NCBI GenBank assembly: GCA_020072565.1
Contig: JAIQGI010000005.1
Span: 1 to 64,000, forward strand
DNA length: 64,000 nucleotides
From: Terriglobia bacterium
GTDB lineage: Bacteria > Acidobacteriota > UBA6911
Direction of reading: 5' to 3'
This document shows positions 7,810 to 17,579 of the stretch, piece after piece (the first letter of the stretch is position 1; each line of letters begins with the position of its first letter). Under the pieces are notes generated by a model. That model was not told the origin of the DNA. It did no database searches and saw only the letters and a program-made list of their open reading frames with translations. The position numbers and the translations under genes were made by a program.

Positions 7810-10479
7810 ATGCCGCGATGGACATACACGTTGGTGGTTCGTCTACGCTCGTTATTCCGGGGCAGCAGAGTGGAGGCGGAACTCGACGAAGAGATTCGAT
7901 TCCACCTGGAAAATCAGATCGAAGAAGAGATCCGTCAAGGAATGACCCCGCAGGAAGCTCGTTTCCGAGCCCTGCGTATGTTGGGAGGCGTTGAGCAGCA
8001 CAAGGAAGAATGCCGCGACGCCCGCGGAGTTCGACTAATTCGCGACTTCCTTCAGGACGTGCGCTACAGCCTGCGCCAGCTGCGCCGTTCGCCCGGTTTT
8101 ACGGCCGCTGCCTTGCTCACGCTCGCCCTTGGCATCGGAGCCAACACAGCCATTTTTCAGCTGCTGGATCGCATCGTCCTGCGGCCGCTTCCGGTGCGGG
8201 ACCCCCAACAGCTCGTGCGGCTGCAGGGTTATCAAAACGCCCGCCAGCAGGGTTTCACCTATCCACTGCTGCGCGAAATGAGCGCCCGGCAGCACACTCT
8301 CCAGGGGATCTTCGCTTCGAGTCAATTCCGGATCAACGAGGCACGCATCGGCGGCCGATCGCTCACCATGCCGGAGGACGCCTGGGCCGTCACCGCTAAC
8401 TACTTCCGTTTGCTTAGGACCGAGCCTCAGCTCGGCCGCTTTTTCGACGAAACCGATGATGAACCCGGCGCCACGCCGGTAGCCGTTATCAGTGACCGGC
8501 TCTGGCGCAGTGATTTCGCCGGTCAGGCGGATGCTGTCGGCCGATCGATCTCTTTGAATGGCCTCCCGATCACAATTATTGGTGTCGCCCGGCATGAGTT
8601 TTTCGGCGAACGCATCGGCACCGTCGCGGACCTTTGGGTGCCCATTCATCTCATCGCGCCGCTCTCTTCGCCGGCCTTTCTGCAGTCGAGCGTCGTCTGG
8701 CTTCACCCCATGGCGCGTCTAAAACCCGATGTCCCGCTCGCGCAGGCTCAGTCCGAGATTGCGCTGCTTTGGGTGCAACTCAAACAGTTCGGCATGCAGA
8801 TCAAAGGCGCAGGCGAATACCGTCTGGAACTCAAACCAGCGCCCCAGGGTATCGGAGATCTGAATGCTCAGTTTTCCCGATCGCTTTGGCTGCTCATGGG
8901 CATCGTAGGAATTGTGGCGCTCATCGCCTGCAGCAACCTTGCCAACCTGTTCCTGGCACGCGGCACGGCGCGCGCCCAGGAAATGAGCGTGCGCCTGGCG
9001 CTCGGCGCCGGAAGGATTCGACTCATCCGCCAACTCATAACCGAGACACTTGTTCTGTCCGCGCTCGGAGGCGGAGCTGGGCTTGCGCTGGCGGCATTGG
9101 CCTCCAGCCAACTGGCAGCCCTTGCGTCAGCGGGTGAGAAATGGCAAATCTCGACCTTGCTCGACTGGCGCGTCGTCGGCTTCAACCTGGTCGCGACGCT
9201 AGCCTCCGCGGTTTTGTTCGGACTCGTCCCGGCTTTTACGGCGACCCGGGCCGAGCTGAGCGGGGCACTTCAGATGGGCAGCCGCACACTAAGCGCGAGC
9301 AAGTCACGCCGTGTTACGGCTAAGGCTTTCGTCGTCGCGCAAGTGGCGCTCTCGCTTGTCCTGACAGCCGGTGCAGCGCTCCTGGTCAGTTCCTTCTGGA
9401 AACTCACTCACCAGGATTTGGGCTTCCGCGCCAATGGCGTGCTGGTTGCCAATGTGGATGCGGATATGTCCGGTTTCAAGGACCTGCTTAACGCAAACAA
9501 ACATCAGGCTATCGTGCAGCTCTTGAGTGAGGTCCCGGGAGTGCGCTCCGCTTCTTCGGCTGTCGCCGGTCCCCTCGGGACGGTAACCAATGATATCGCC
9601 ATTGCATTGCCTGGGCGCTCATTTCCTTCAGGCGACATCAACGAAGTCCTGGTCGGCCCGGGCTATTTCGACGCCATGGGAATCCCGCTTATTGCAGGCA
9701 GGCCTATTACCGGCGTGGACCGTAAAGATGGGCCCAGGGTTGCCGTGCTCAGTGAATCAGCGGCCCGGCTTATGTTCGGCAAGCGGAATGCAGTCGGCTG
9801 CCTCTTTTCGGAGGGCAAGCAATTTGACGAAAAGAGGGCCGTTCAGGTGGTCGGTGTGGTTCATGATGTGCGTTACTCCTCCTTGCGCGCTCCCTTCGGC
9901 CCGCTGGTCTTCTACCCGGTCACTCAAAAATTCGTTTTCGGTAGTCCTACCTTCGTACTGCGAACTGAGGGTGATCCCCTGCGCTTCGCCGATGCGGTCC
10001 GCCAGGCAGTCCGTGAGGTTTCATCCGTCCTCCGCGTCTCCCAAATCCGCACGCTCGACTCGCTAATTGAAACGGGCGCCCGCCGCGAACGGCTCCTGGC
10101 CTGGCTCTCCGGCGCCTTCGGCGGTCTCGCCCTCATCCTTGCCGCCGTCGGGCTTTACGGCGTGGTCGCTTACGCTGTCGAACGCCGCACGCCTGAGATC
10201 GGAGTTCGCCTCGCCCTCGGCGCGCGGGCCTCACAGATACATGCGCTCCTTCTGAGCGAGATGATTATCCTGCTGGCCATCGGTCTCACGTTGGGCAGTG
10301 CCGCCACGTTCCTGTTCACGGCTCGGCTCGAACCGCTGCTGTTCGATGTCACACCGCAGAACCCTGCGACATTCGCCTTTGCCATGGTTGTGCTCGCGAC
10401 GATCGCGCTCGTCGCCGGCTACATTCCTGCCCGCCGTGCCGCCCGCCTCGACCCCGTGAGCGCATTGCGTTCAGAATAG
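7810..10479 (+). CDS. ADOP-family permease (889 aa), PadR partner lost
   Basis: The N-terminus (MPRWTYTLVVRLRSLFRGSR) is closely related to that of the ADOP at 4961, with the same HLENQI, EARFRALRMLGG and HKEECRDARG elements before TM1 (about 98-118). The first FtsX domain has CSNLANLFLARG and QEMSVRLALGAGRIRLIRQL; the second has [20 protein letters not shown]; the end is PARRAARLDPVSALRSE. ATG 7810 was chosen over GTG 7801 by alignment with the ADOP at 4961. Only a fragment of a PadR gene lies upstream, so expression now depends on read-through from 4.6 kb or an unseen promoter. Its last 160 bases recur at 17183. Confidence 0.93.
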   Translation: MPRWTYTLVVRLRSLFRGSRVEAELDEEIRFHLENQIEEEIRQGMTPQEARFRALRMLGGVEQHKEECRDARGVRLIRDFLQDVRYSLRQLRRSPGFTAAALLTLALGIGANTAIFQLLDRIVLRPLPVRDPQQLVRLQGYQNARQQGFTYPLLREMSARQHTLQGIFASSQFRINEARIGGRSLTMPEDAWAVTANYFRLLRTEPQLGRFFDETDDEPGATPVAVISDRLWRSDFAGQADAVGRSISLNGLPITIIGVARHEFFGERIGTVADLWVPIHLIAPLSSPAFLQSSVVWLHPMARLKPDVPLAQAQSEIALLWVQLKQFGMQIKGAGEYRLELKPAPQGIGDLNAQFSRSLWLLMGIVGIVALIACSNLANLFLARGTARAQEMSVRLALGAGRIRLIRQLITETLVLSALGGGAGLALAALASSQLAALASAGEKWQISTLLDWRVVGFNLVATLASAVLFGLVPAFTATRAELSGALQMGSRTLSASKSRRVTAKAFVVAQVALSLVLTAGAALLVSSFWKLTHQDLGFRANGVLVANVDADMSGFKDLLNANKHQAIVQLLSEVPGVRSASSAVAGPLGTVTNDIAIALPGRSFPSGDINEVLVGPGYFDAMGIPLIAGRPITGVDRKDGPRVAVLSESAARLMFGKRNAVGCLFSEGKQFDEKRAVQVVGVVHDVRYSSLRAPFGPLVFYPVTQKFVFGSPTFVLRTEGDPLRFADAVRQAVREVSSVLRVSQIRTLDSLIETGARRERLLAWLSGAFGGLALILAAVGLYGVVAYAVERRTPEIGVRLALGARASQIHALLLSEMIILLAIGLTLGSAATFLFTARLEPLLFDVTPQNPATFAFAMVVLATIALVAGYIPARRAARLDPVSALRSE

Positions 10480-10587
10480 GGCGGAAGCGGCGCGCCCCGC
10501 CGAGGGACCGGAGAGAGTCAGCCAATTCCCAGCCACGCACGGATCGATAGCCCGTCCCCGCTGCCGATGGGGCATCAGAATTTCCAT

Positions 10588-10617
10588 TTGACTTTCTAAT
10601 GCAAGTAGCACTATTGT
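10588..10617 (+). promoter_or_regulatory. Promoter of PadR gene at 10624
   Basis: TTGACT at 10588-10593 and TATTGT at 10612-10617 are 18 bases apart. The GTG start follows the -10 box by six bases, so a leaderless transcript is likely. AATGCAA and TTGTATT flank a nine-base centre and form an imperfect inverted repeat over the spacer and -10, a possible operator. Confidence 0.55.
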
Positions 10618-10623
10618 ATTGGC

Positions 10624-10983
10624 GTGTCTAATGGAACGACTGACAAGATAGGTGTGCTGCAGGGGACTCTTGATCTGATGGTGCTCCAGACGATCGACGT
10701 CCTCGGGCCGTCCCACGGCTACGCGATTGCCACACGCATCGAGCAGGTTTCGAAGGGTGCCATCCAGCTCAACATGGGCACGCTCTATCCGGCGCTGATG
10801 CGGCTTGAGCAACGCGGTTTGCTTCGAGGCGCCTGGGGCATCAGCGACACGGGTCTGCGCGGCAGCCGCAAGGCACGCTTCTATAGCCTTACCGCGGCCG
10901 GCCGGCGGGCACTAGTCGCCGAGAAGCAGGCGTGGAGCCGAATGACGGGCATCATCCAGGCGTTAATAGATCAAGAGGGCTAA
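10624..10983 (+). CDS. PadR-family transcriptional repressor
   Basis: This 119-residue PadR protein shows [20 protein letters not shown] (residues 10-29), HGYAIATRIEQVS, MGTLYPALMRLEQRG and the wing RKARFYSLTAAGRRAL. A six-residue insertion (DTGLRGS) before the wing distinguishes it from its neighbours. GTG at 10624 is the only start that preserves the first helix; an ATG seven bases downstream is out of frame. The gene lies 40 bases upstream of the frameshifted ADOP at 11024. Confidence 0.9.
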   Translation: MSNGTTDKIGVLQGTLDLMVLQTIDVLGPSHGYAIATRIEQVSKGAIQLNMGTLYPALMRLEQRGLLRGAWGISDTGLRGSRKARFYSLTAAGRRALVAEKQAWSRMTGIIQALIDQEG

Positions 10984-11023
10984 TAGACAACGGATGTCCA
11001 CGGTTGCAAGCGGGAGGGTGGCC

Positions 11024-13686
11024 ATGGCGGGCACGATTCGCGAGTGGGTGCTCCGAATGTGGGCGACGTTGCGCCGCCGCCGCACGGACGCTGACCTCGA
11101 GGAGGAGTTGAAAGCGCATCTCGCTTTCGCGGCTGAAGACGCGCAGCACAGCGGCAAAGGGCCGAACGAGGCGGATCGTGCTGCGCGTCTGCGGGCCGGC
11201 GGCCTATCTCAGGCGTTGGACGCACTGCGCGATCAGCGCGGTCTGCCGTTTGTCGACGCGGCCCTGTCGGACCTGCGCTACGCGATGCGCGCGCTCATCA
11301 AGCGGCCGCTGCTGTCGGTCACGGCCATCGTCTCGATCGCGTGCAGCCTGGGACCCGCAACCGCCGTGCTCGGGATCGGGGAAGCGCTGTTCTTCAAGCC
11401 GCTCCCTGGTATCGCCCGGCAGGATCGGCTCGTCATCTACTTCTTCGGAACACGGGTCACGCGCGGTATCAACCCATTTGTTATTTCGTACGCCAGCGCA
11501 GAGGATCTGACGCGGAATGCGACCACTGTTGCGGCCATGGCAGGGTTTCAGCAGCTGCCGAGCTCCGCGCTGGCCGTCGCCGACGCCGAGCCACGGCTCA
11601 CGCCTGGTGCAGCGGTCAGCGTCAACTACTTCGATGTTCTCGGGGTCCGGCTGCTTGCTGGACGAACGTTTCGCACCGAAGAGGATCGAACTCCCGGGGG
11701 CGAGCCCCTGGTCGTGCTCTCCGAACGTCGAGCGCGCGACTTTTTCGGCTCGGCCGAGGCCGCCGTCGGGCGGACCGTCTTGGTCAACAGTGTGCCGTTC
11801 ACCGTCATCGGCGTAGCGCCCGGCTCGTTCGCGGGGACCGATGCTGAATCCCATGAGGACTTCTGGATCCCCGGGATGGCGTACGTGCGAGCGACGCAGT
11901 TCCCGCCGGAACTCTGGGCCCGCCGACCGTCGAGCAGACCACCGCCGAGCTGACCGGGCGGCTCCGGGCACTTGCTGCCATGGACCCGCGTCGGAAGGCC
12001 CGATTCCAGACTGTCGGTGCGATGCTTCAACCGGGATTTGCCGCGCCCGCAACGACACGGCCCGTCGCGCTGCGCGCCGTGCAACTCATGGCTGGCGTCG
12101 CAGCTCTCCTGGTGCTGCTCGGCGTGGCCAACGTCGCGAATCTGCTCCTCTTTCGCGGCGTCGCAGGCGCTCGAGACGTCGCCACCCGCAAAATTCTTGG
12201 CGCTTCGACGAGGCGCCTCGTACAACTCCGGCTGGTGGAGAGCCTGATGCTTGCGCTCGCCGGAGCCGTGGCGGGTGTGGGCGTCGCGCTCGCGTTGGGT
12301 GAGCTTTTCGCTGGATTTGCCGTTCCGGCGCTCGGCTCGATCAACGTGGTGATGGATTGGCGGGTGCTCACGGCCACAGCATGCCTGGCGATCCTCGTGG
12401 GCGCGGGCTTTGGCCTGGCCCCGGCGCTCCTGGCGGCGCGCAGCTCAATTCCGGGCACGCTGGGACGCGGCGCGCGAGCCGAGCTGCCGCGCGCGACGCG
12501 ACTGCGGCACACGCTCGCGGCCTCGCAAATCGCGCTCTCGCTGGCGCTGCTCGTGGGCGCGCTGCTCTTCCTGTCCACCCTTCTCAATCTGCACGCGGTC
12601 GATCTGGGCTTCGATCCGTCCGGCGTGGTGATGGTTCCTTTGAACCTCAGAATGCACGGCTACTCGTCGGCGCGCGCGCTCGACTACGAACAGCGACTAG
12701 GCGACGCGCTGCGGCACGAGCCCGGCGTGCAATCGGTGGCGCTGGCGTCCGAGGCCCCGTTCTTCGGCCGCGCCATCGGCTTGGACGTGTACCTGCCCGG
12801 GGCCGACCCGAAGACCGCCACCGAAGTACCAGTGAACGCCGTCGACAGCGAATATTTCCGCACGCTGAACCTCCCGCTGGTGCGGGGCCGCGCGCTGAGC
12901 CACGATGAAGCCTTTGGCGCCACGCCAGACGCGCCGTCTGATGACGAGGCTGTCGTCCTCAGCGAGACGCTCGCGCGCGCGCTCTTCGGCTCGAGCGACG
13001 TCGTGGGCCGACGATTACTCATGCCGCGGTATCGGGCGGCGCCCTCCACGCTCCGTATCGTCGGCGTGGCGCGGCAAGCGCATTTTGGAGCGGTCGATAA
13101 GCCGCCGGATCCCGTGCTCTATGTGCCGCTGACGCATTTTCCCGCCGGCGAACCGTTTCTGCTCATGCGATCGACATTCACACCAGAGCGAGCCCGTCGG
13201 ATCATTGCGAGGGTGGCGGCGGCGATCGATCCGGCCGTGCCCGTCGCTCCGGATCGGACGTTCGCCGCCATCATCGATCAGCGTCTCGGTCAGCAGCGGC
13301 TGTTTGCACGGCTGCTCGGCCTGCTCGCCTCGATTGCTTTTCTGCTTTCCGGCGTCGGCCTGCACGGACTGCTAGCGCAGACGGTGACCGAGCGGCGGCA
13401 TGAATTCGGCATTCGGCTCGCGATCGGTGCCGACCCATCACAGATCATGCGATGCGTGCTGCGGCAGGCCGCCATTCTTGGGGCCACGGGTCTTGTCGCC
13501 GGTCTCGCGCTCGCCTGGATTCTCGGCCGTGTCGTCGAGAGTCGGCTCTTCGGCATCACAAGCCGTGACCCCGCGATTTACACCGCGGCCGCCTTCACGA
13601 TGGTGCTCGTCATCGCAGTCGCGACATTCATCCCCGCTCGTGCCGCGACGCGCGTGAATCCCGTCGATATGTTGAAGCAGGAATAA
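11024..13686 (+). pseudogene. ADOP-family permease split by a frameshift
   Basis: Two reading frames together make a complete ADOP of about 887 residues. The first (11024-11953) holds the cytoplasmic N-terminus, TM1 and most of periplasmic domain 1, ending at a spurious stop; the second resumes before 11926 and runs to 13686 with VANVANLLLFRGVAGA, the second periplasmic domain, HEFGIRLAIGADPSQI and the closing RAATRVNPVDMLKQE. Adding one base in the run TGGGCCCGCCGACC (11915-11927) restores the frame as LWGPPTVEQ. ATG 11024 was preferred over ATG 10994 because GGGAGGG lies five bases before it. This is either a recent pseudogene or a base-calling error at a G/C run. Confidence 0.85.
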
Positions 13687-13995
13687 GCGTCGGGCTTCAC
13701 CCGAGGCAACCGACGGCGAAGCGCACTGTGCGAGTCACCATCCGACGTCCTCGCTCCGCCGAGTGCCGTTCCGATAGAGGCCGAGGCTGCCATCTCAACG
13801 CCAAATCGTCACGACCTCCCAGCCATGCGTGATTAATAGCCAGGACCGGGAGCGAAGATCGCGGCCCACCGGCTCTTGCGCTTGCTTCGCCGATATCAGC
13901 CTTTCCCGATCGCAATCACATGGTCCCTGGTCCTAACCCATGCAAACCATTTGAGGATGTTGACATTCTACATGGTATGGGTGTAGGCTGCCCAC
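13687..13995. other. Intergenic region before PadR gene at 13996
   Basis: No gene, repeat or clear terminator is seen in the first 270 bases. The last 35 bases hold the promoter of the PadR gene. Confidence 0.5.
13960..13987 (+). promoter_or_regulatory. Promoter of PadR gene at 13996
   Basis: TTGACA at 13960-13965 is followed after 16 bases by TGTAGG at 13982-13987, a weak -10. The ATG lies eight bases further on with no ribosome site between, the same near-leaderless layout seen at 1400 and 10624. Confidence 0.5.
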
Positions 13996-14352
13996 ATGAC
14001 CAAAACGACTCGTTATCAAAACCGAATCGAGTTGCTGCAAGGCACTCTCGATCTGCTGATTCTCCAGACGCTCCAATGGGGACCGCAGCACGGTTATGGA
14101 ATCAGCCAGGCAATCCGCACAAATTCCGGCGAGGTCCTTCACGCCGACACAGGATCACTTTATCCAGCCTTGCACCGGCTTGAGCGCAAGGGGTGGGTTG
14201 CAGCCACCTGGAAGATCTCCGGCAACAAGCAGCGGACCAAAGTATATCGCCTGACGGCGTCCGGCAAGAGGCAGCTCGCTGACGAACATTCCCGTTGGGC
14301 GCAGTTCGTCGAAGCTATGCGACGCGCTATGACACCGGTCAAAGGAGTCTGA
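13996..14352 (+). CDS. PadR-family transcriptional repressor
   Basis: This 118-residue protein contains [20 protein letters not shown] (residues 10-29), QHGYGISQAIRTNS, GSLYPALHRLERKGWVAATW and the wing RTKVYRLTASGKRQLADE. It ends three bases before the GTG start of the ADOP at 14356, whose ribosome site AAAGGAGT lies within the last PadR codons, so the pair is translationally coupled. Sequence of the helix region is close to the PadR at 40633 (GYGI.., RLE.KGW..). Confidence 0.92.
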   Translation: MTKTTRYQNRIELLQGTLDLLILQTLQWGPQHGYGISQAIRTNSGEVLHADTGSLYPALHRLERKGWVAATWKISGNKQRTKVYRLTASGKRQLADEHSRWAQFVEAMRRAMTPVKGV

Positions 14353-14355
14353 ACT

Positions 14356-17088
14356 GTGAACCTTTTCAGATGGCGGCACCACAAAGAGCAGGATCTTCAG
14401 GATGAGATTCACTCACACCTCGAGATGGCGATCCGCGATCGAGTGGAGCGGGGCGAGACAGAGGCCGAAGCCTCGTACGCGGTGCGTCGAGAGTTCGGGA
14501 ATGTCGAGCTGGTCAAGGAAATCACGCGGGACACTTGGGGATTCAGGTGGTTGGAACGGCTGCTGCGTGACTTTCGCCTTGTCCTGCGCGGCCTGGGCCG
14601 GGCACCCGGACCAGCCGTGCTCATCATCCTCACGCTGGGACTGGCCGTCGGCGCCAATTCCGCCACCTTCTCGTTGATCGATCGCGTCGCGTTGCGGCCG
14701 CTGCCCGTCGAGAAGCCGTACGAGATTGTGAGGGTGAACGCGCCCTTGCTTCCCTACGATCTGGGGGTGGGCGCCGTGATGAGGGGCAGCAGCAAAGTGA
14801 AGGGGATGGCCTACCCGCTCTTCCAATCGCTGCGCGCCGGCCTGTCGCGGCCGTTCAGTGCGATGGCCGCCTACCGGCCCTGGCGGTTCACCTTGTCGGC
14901 CGAACCATCGGCTGTCGAGATCTCCGGCGAATCGGTGACCGCCGACTACTTCCGGGTGCTCGGGCTCCACGCGCTCGTCGGACGGACCCTCACCCCCGCC
15001 GACGATGGGCAGCGCGACGGCCCGGCAATCGCCGTTCTCAACCACGGCTTCTGGATGCGACAGTACGGCAAAGATCAGTCAATCGTCGGCCGCACAATTC
15101 GCCTGAACAACGTCCCGCTCACCGTGGTTGGCGTCATCGCTCCCGGTTACTCCGGCATGACGGTGGGACAGCGTCCGGACGTGTTCGTGCCCGTCGCAAT
15201 GGGCGACCAGCTGGAGCCGTCGCGCCGCGCCCGATCGCCGCTCTATGCCTGGGACGGTGTAACCAATTCCGTGTACTACTCGATCGCGCGGCTGGCCCCC
15301 GGCGTGACGTGCGAGGCGGCGGAGCGCGAGGTGCGCGCCTGCTATCAGCGCCTGTTCGACGATGTTGTGCGCGGGAGGAAGAGCAAGCTGAGCGCAAGAA
15401 GCATGGAGTTCTATCGGGCCAATCCCCCGGAAGTGATTCCGGCGGGCACCGTCGGCAGCACCCTGTCCGGGACGCAACGCAACCTGGAGGCGCCGCTGCG
15501 GCTCCTGTTCGCGATGACGGCGTTGGTTCTCCTGGTCGCCGCGGGCAACGTCGCGAACCTACTGGCCGCATCCGGCGCCCGGCGCAGCCACGAGATGGCC
15601 GTGAGCCTTGCGATGGGTGCCCAGCGATGGGACCTGCTGCGTCCCCGCCTGGTCGAGGCCCTGATACTGGCGATCTTGTCGGGCGGGGCGGGCCTGCTGA
15701 TCGCGGCATGGACCGGCGACCTGATGCCGTCGCTGCTCGGCATGGGGGAGGAGCTCGCCGGCATCAACACGCGGCCCGACGCCCGCGTAGTCGTGTTCAC
15801 CACGGGCATGTCTCTCCTCACCGGACTGCTCATCTGGCTGGCATCGGCGCTGCTCGTCACGCGCCGCGCCGCGCTGCCCAGTCTCCACACTGCGCCGCGG
15901 GGCGCCGCCGGAGGGCGGCCCGGCGCGACGCTGCGGCGCGGCCTGGTGATCGCCCAGGTGTCGCTATCGCTCGCGCTTGTCTGCACGGCGGCGTTCCTCA
16001 ACCGCAGTCTTGCGAATGTGCTATCGGTTGATCCGGGATTCGACGCGGACCGCGTCGTCGGCTTCACCGTCAATCCTCGAGCGGCCGGCTACGACGGCAA
16101 TCGACTCGAGCAGTACGTGCGCACGCTCGTCGACCGTGCGCGCGCACTGCCCGGTGTTTCGCACGTCGCGGTGTCGTCGGTGATGCCCCTGTCGGGGGGC
16201 GGTGGAGACACGCAGGTAGATGGACCGCGCCAACAGGAGGGCCACGCCGCCGCGCCATGGGTGGAAGACACGGTGGTGTCGCCCGACTTCTTTACGACCC
16301 TTGGCCTCGGCCTGACCGCCGGCCGGGCCTTCGACGACCACGACACGAAGGGAGCGCCGCGCGTCGCCATTGTCAACGAGACGGCCGCGCGACTCCTGGT
16401 GGACGGTCCGGAGGTCGTCGGCCAGATGATCGGGTATGAGGGCGTGCCGGCCAGCCTGCAGATCGTCGGCGTGGTGCGCGACGGCCGGAGCCGGCTCAAG
16501 GCGCCGCCCCCGCCCGCCCTCTTCCTCCCGCGCGCCCAGACGAACGCGAGCGGTGTCAGCGTTCTCCTGCGGGTCCCGCGCGCCGAGATGGTGTCGGCGG
16601 CCGCTGTCACCGAAATGGTCAGGCGGCTCGATCCAGGCGTCGCGATGTCGGCGTTCGGAAGTCTTGGCACGCTGGCGCGGGATGCGTTGCTGCGCGACCG
16701 GATGCTGGCGGGGCTGTCGCTGGTGTTTGCGTCGCTCGCCGGCCTGCTGGCGGCAATAGGACTTGCCGGCCTCACCAGCGTCAACGTCACGTGCCGGACA
16801 CGCGAGATCGGCATTCGACTGGCGCTCGGCGCGACCCGCGGATCGGTGGAACGACTCGTTCTGCGGGAAGTCGCGCTGCTGATGGGCGCAGGCCTCGCCG
16901 CCGGCCTCACGTTCTTCCTTTTGGCGAACCGGGTTTTGCGGTCGCTGCTGTTCGATATCTCGCCCAACGACCCGGTTACGATCGTGCTGGCGATTGCCGC
17001 GCTTGCTGCCATCGGCGTCCTCGCCGGCCTGCTCCCCGCCCGTCGGGCGGCCCGCGTCGATCCGGCGGTGACGCTGAGGTGCGACTGA
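14356..17088 (+). CDS. ADOP-family permease (910 aa)
   Basis: The N-terminal module is short and acidic (MNLFRWRHHKEQDLQDEIHS) with HLEMAIRDRVERG and EASYAVRREFGNVELVKEIT before the first membrane helix at about 96-116. The first FtsX domain carries AAGNVANLLAASGARRSHEM; the second carries TREIGIRLALGATRGSVERL; the C-terminus is PARRAARVDPAVTLRCD, with a cysteine-aspartate ending where most copies have SE or NE. It starts with GTG, placed by the AAAGGAGT site eight bases upstream. It has high GC at third positions, like the ADOP at 11024. Its regulator is the adjacent PadR at 13996. Confidence 0.93.
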   Translation: MNLFRWRHHKEQDLQDEIHSHLEMAIRDRVERGETEAEASYAVRREFGNVELVKEITRDTWGFRWLERLLRDFRLVLRGLGRAPGPAVLIILTLGLAVGANSATFSLIDRVALRPLPVEKPYEIVRVNAPLLPYDLGVGAVMRGSSKVKGMAYPLFQSLRAGLSRPFSAMAAYRPWRFTLSAEPSAVEISGESVTADYFRVLGLHALVGRTLTPADDGQRDGPAIAVLNHGFWMRQYGKDQSIVGRTIRLNNVPLTVVGVIAPGYSGMTVGQRPDVFVPVAMGDQLEPSRRARSPLYAWDGVTNSVYYSIARLAPGVTCEAAEREVRACYQRLFDDVVRGRKSKLSARSMEFYRANPPEVIPAGTVGSTLSGTQRNLEAPLRLLFAMTALVLLVAAGNVANLLAASGARRSHEMAVSLAMGAQRWDLLRPRLVEALILAILSGGAGLLIAAWTGDLMPSLLGMGEELAGINTRPDARVVVFTTGMSLLTGLLIWLASALLVTRRAALPSLHTAPRGAAGGRPGATLRRGLVIAQVSLSLALVCTAAFLNRSLANVLSVDPGFDADRVVGFTVNPRAAGYDGNRLEQYVRTLVDRARALPGVSHVAVSSVMPLSGGGGDTQVDGPRQQEGHAAAPWVEDTVVSPDFFTTLGLGLTAGRAFDDHDTKGAPRVAIVNETAARLLVDGPEVVGQMIGYEGVPASLQIVGVVRDGRSRLKAPPPPALFLPRAQTNASGVSVLLRVPRAEMVSAAAVTEMVRRLDPGVAMSAFGSLGTLARDALLRDRMLAGLSLVFASLAGLLAAIGLAGLTSVNVTCRTREIGIRLALGATRGSVERLVLREVALLMGAGLAAGLTFFLLANRVLRSLLFDISPNDPVTIVLAIAALAAIGVLAGLLPARRAARVDPAVTLRCD

Positions 17089-17182
17089 CGGGGGGCCGCT
17101 CGCATCCAGACCGTGCTCCCAGTGGTCGCCCTCAGAACCGGACACCCGATAGTACAGGGTGGATATCCCGAAACATGCCTTC

Positions 17183-17344
17183 ATGGTTCGGCTCGAACCG
17201 CTGCTGTTCGACGCCACATCGCAAGATCCTGCGACATTCGCCTTTGCCATGGTTGCGCTTGCGACGATCGCGCTCGTCGCCCGCTACATCCCTGCCCGCC
17301 GTGCCGCCCGCCTCGACCCCGTGAGCGCATTGCGTTCAGAATAG
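17183..17344 (+). pseudogene. Orphan C-terminal fragment of an ADOP gene
   Basis: These 160 bases encode only the last membrane segment and closing motif of an ADOP (RLEPLLFDATSQDPATFAFA through PARRAARLDPVSALRSE and TAG). They match the end of the ADOP at 7810 (bases 10319-10479) with only about a dozen differences. The 94 bases between it and the preceding ADOP hold nothing recognisable. It is a leftover of a duplicated and deleted copy. Confidence 0.85.
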
Positions 17345-17527
17345 CGGATTCAAAACACCTGCGACCTGCGCTTAGGATGCTGCGGATAATCGTCCACGAT
17401 GCGAGATCGTTGAGAAAACAGGTTCGAGATCGAACCAGGAGCGGCCCCGAAGGCAGTGGATCCACGGGGTAACGCGCCGCAACGCGGGGCGCAATCACGT
17501 CAGGCGAAAGAGCAAGTGAAAAATATG

Positions 17528-17554
17528 TTGACAAATCCTACTATATTTTAGTAG
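17528..17554 (+). promoter_or_regulatory. BlaI/MecI-type operator and promoter element
   Basis: CTACTA-TATTT-TAGTAG (17538-17554) is a perfect inverted repeat with six-base arms. It has the TACTA/TAGTA half-sites typical of operators bound by BlaI/MecI/CopY-family repressors. It lies four bases after a TTGACA box (17528-17533), so bound repressor would occlude polymerase. A strong ribosome site AGGAGGT (17570-17576) and ATG 17580 follow. The 17345-17527 stretch before it holds no gene. Confidence 0.8.
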
Positions 17555-17579
17555 CGTAACAAACGTTATAGGAGGTCGC

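Noticed and set aside
11900-11930. Programmed ribosomal frameshift in the ADOP
   Set aside because: No slippery heptamer, stop-proximal stimulator or conservation in the sister ADOPs is visible; mutation or base-call error is simpler.
16021-17250. A 409-codon minus-strand open frame across the ADOP at 14356
   Set aside because: Its composition (rich in Arg, His, Gln, Gly) is that of an antisense shadow, and the plus strand encodes a complete ADOP.
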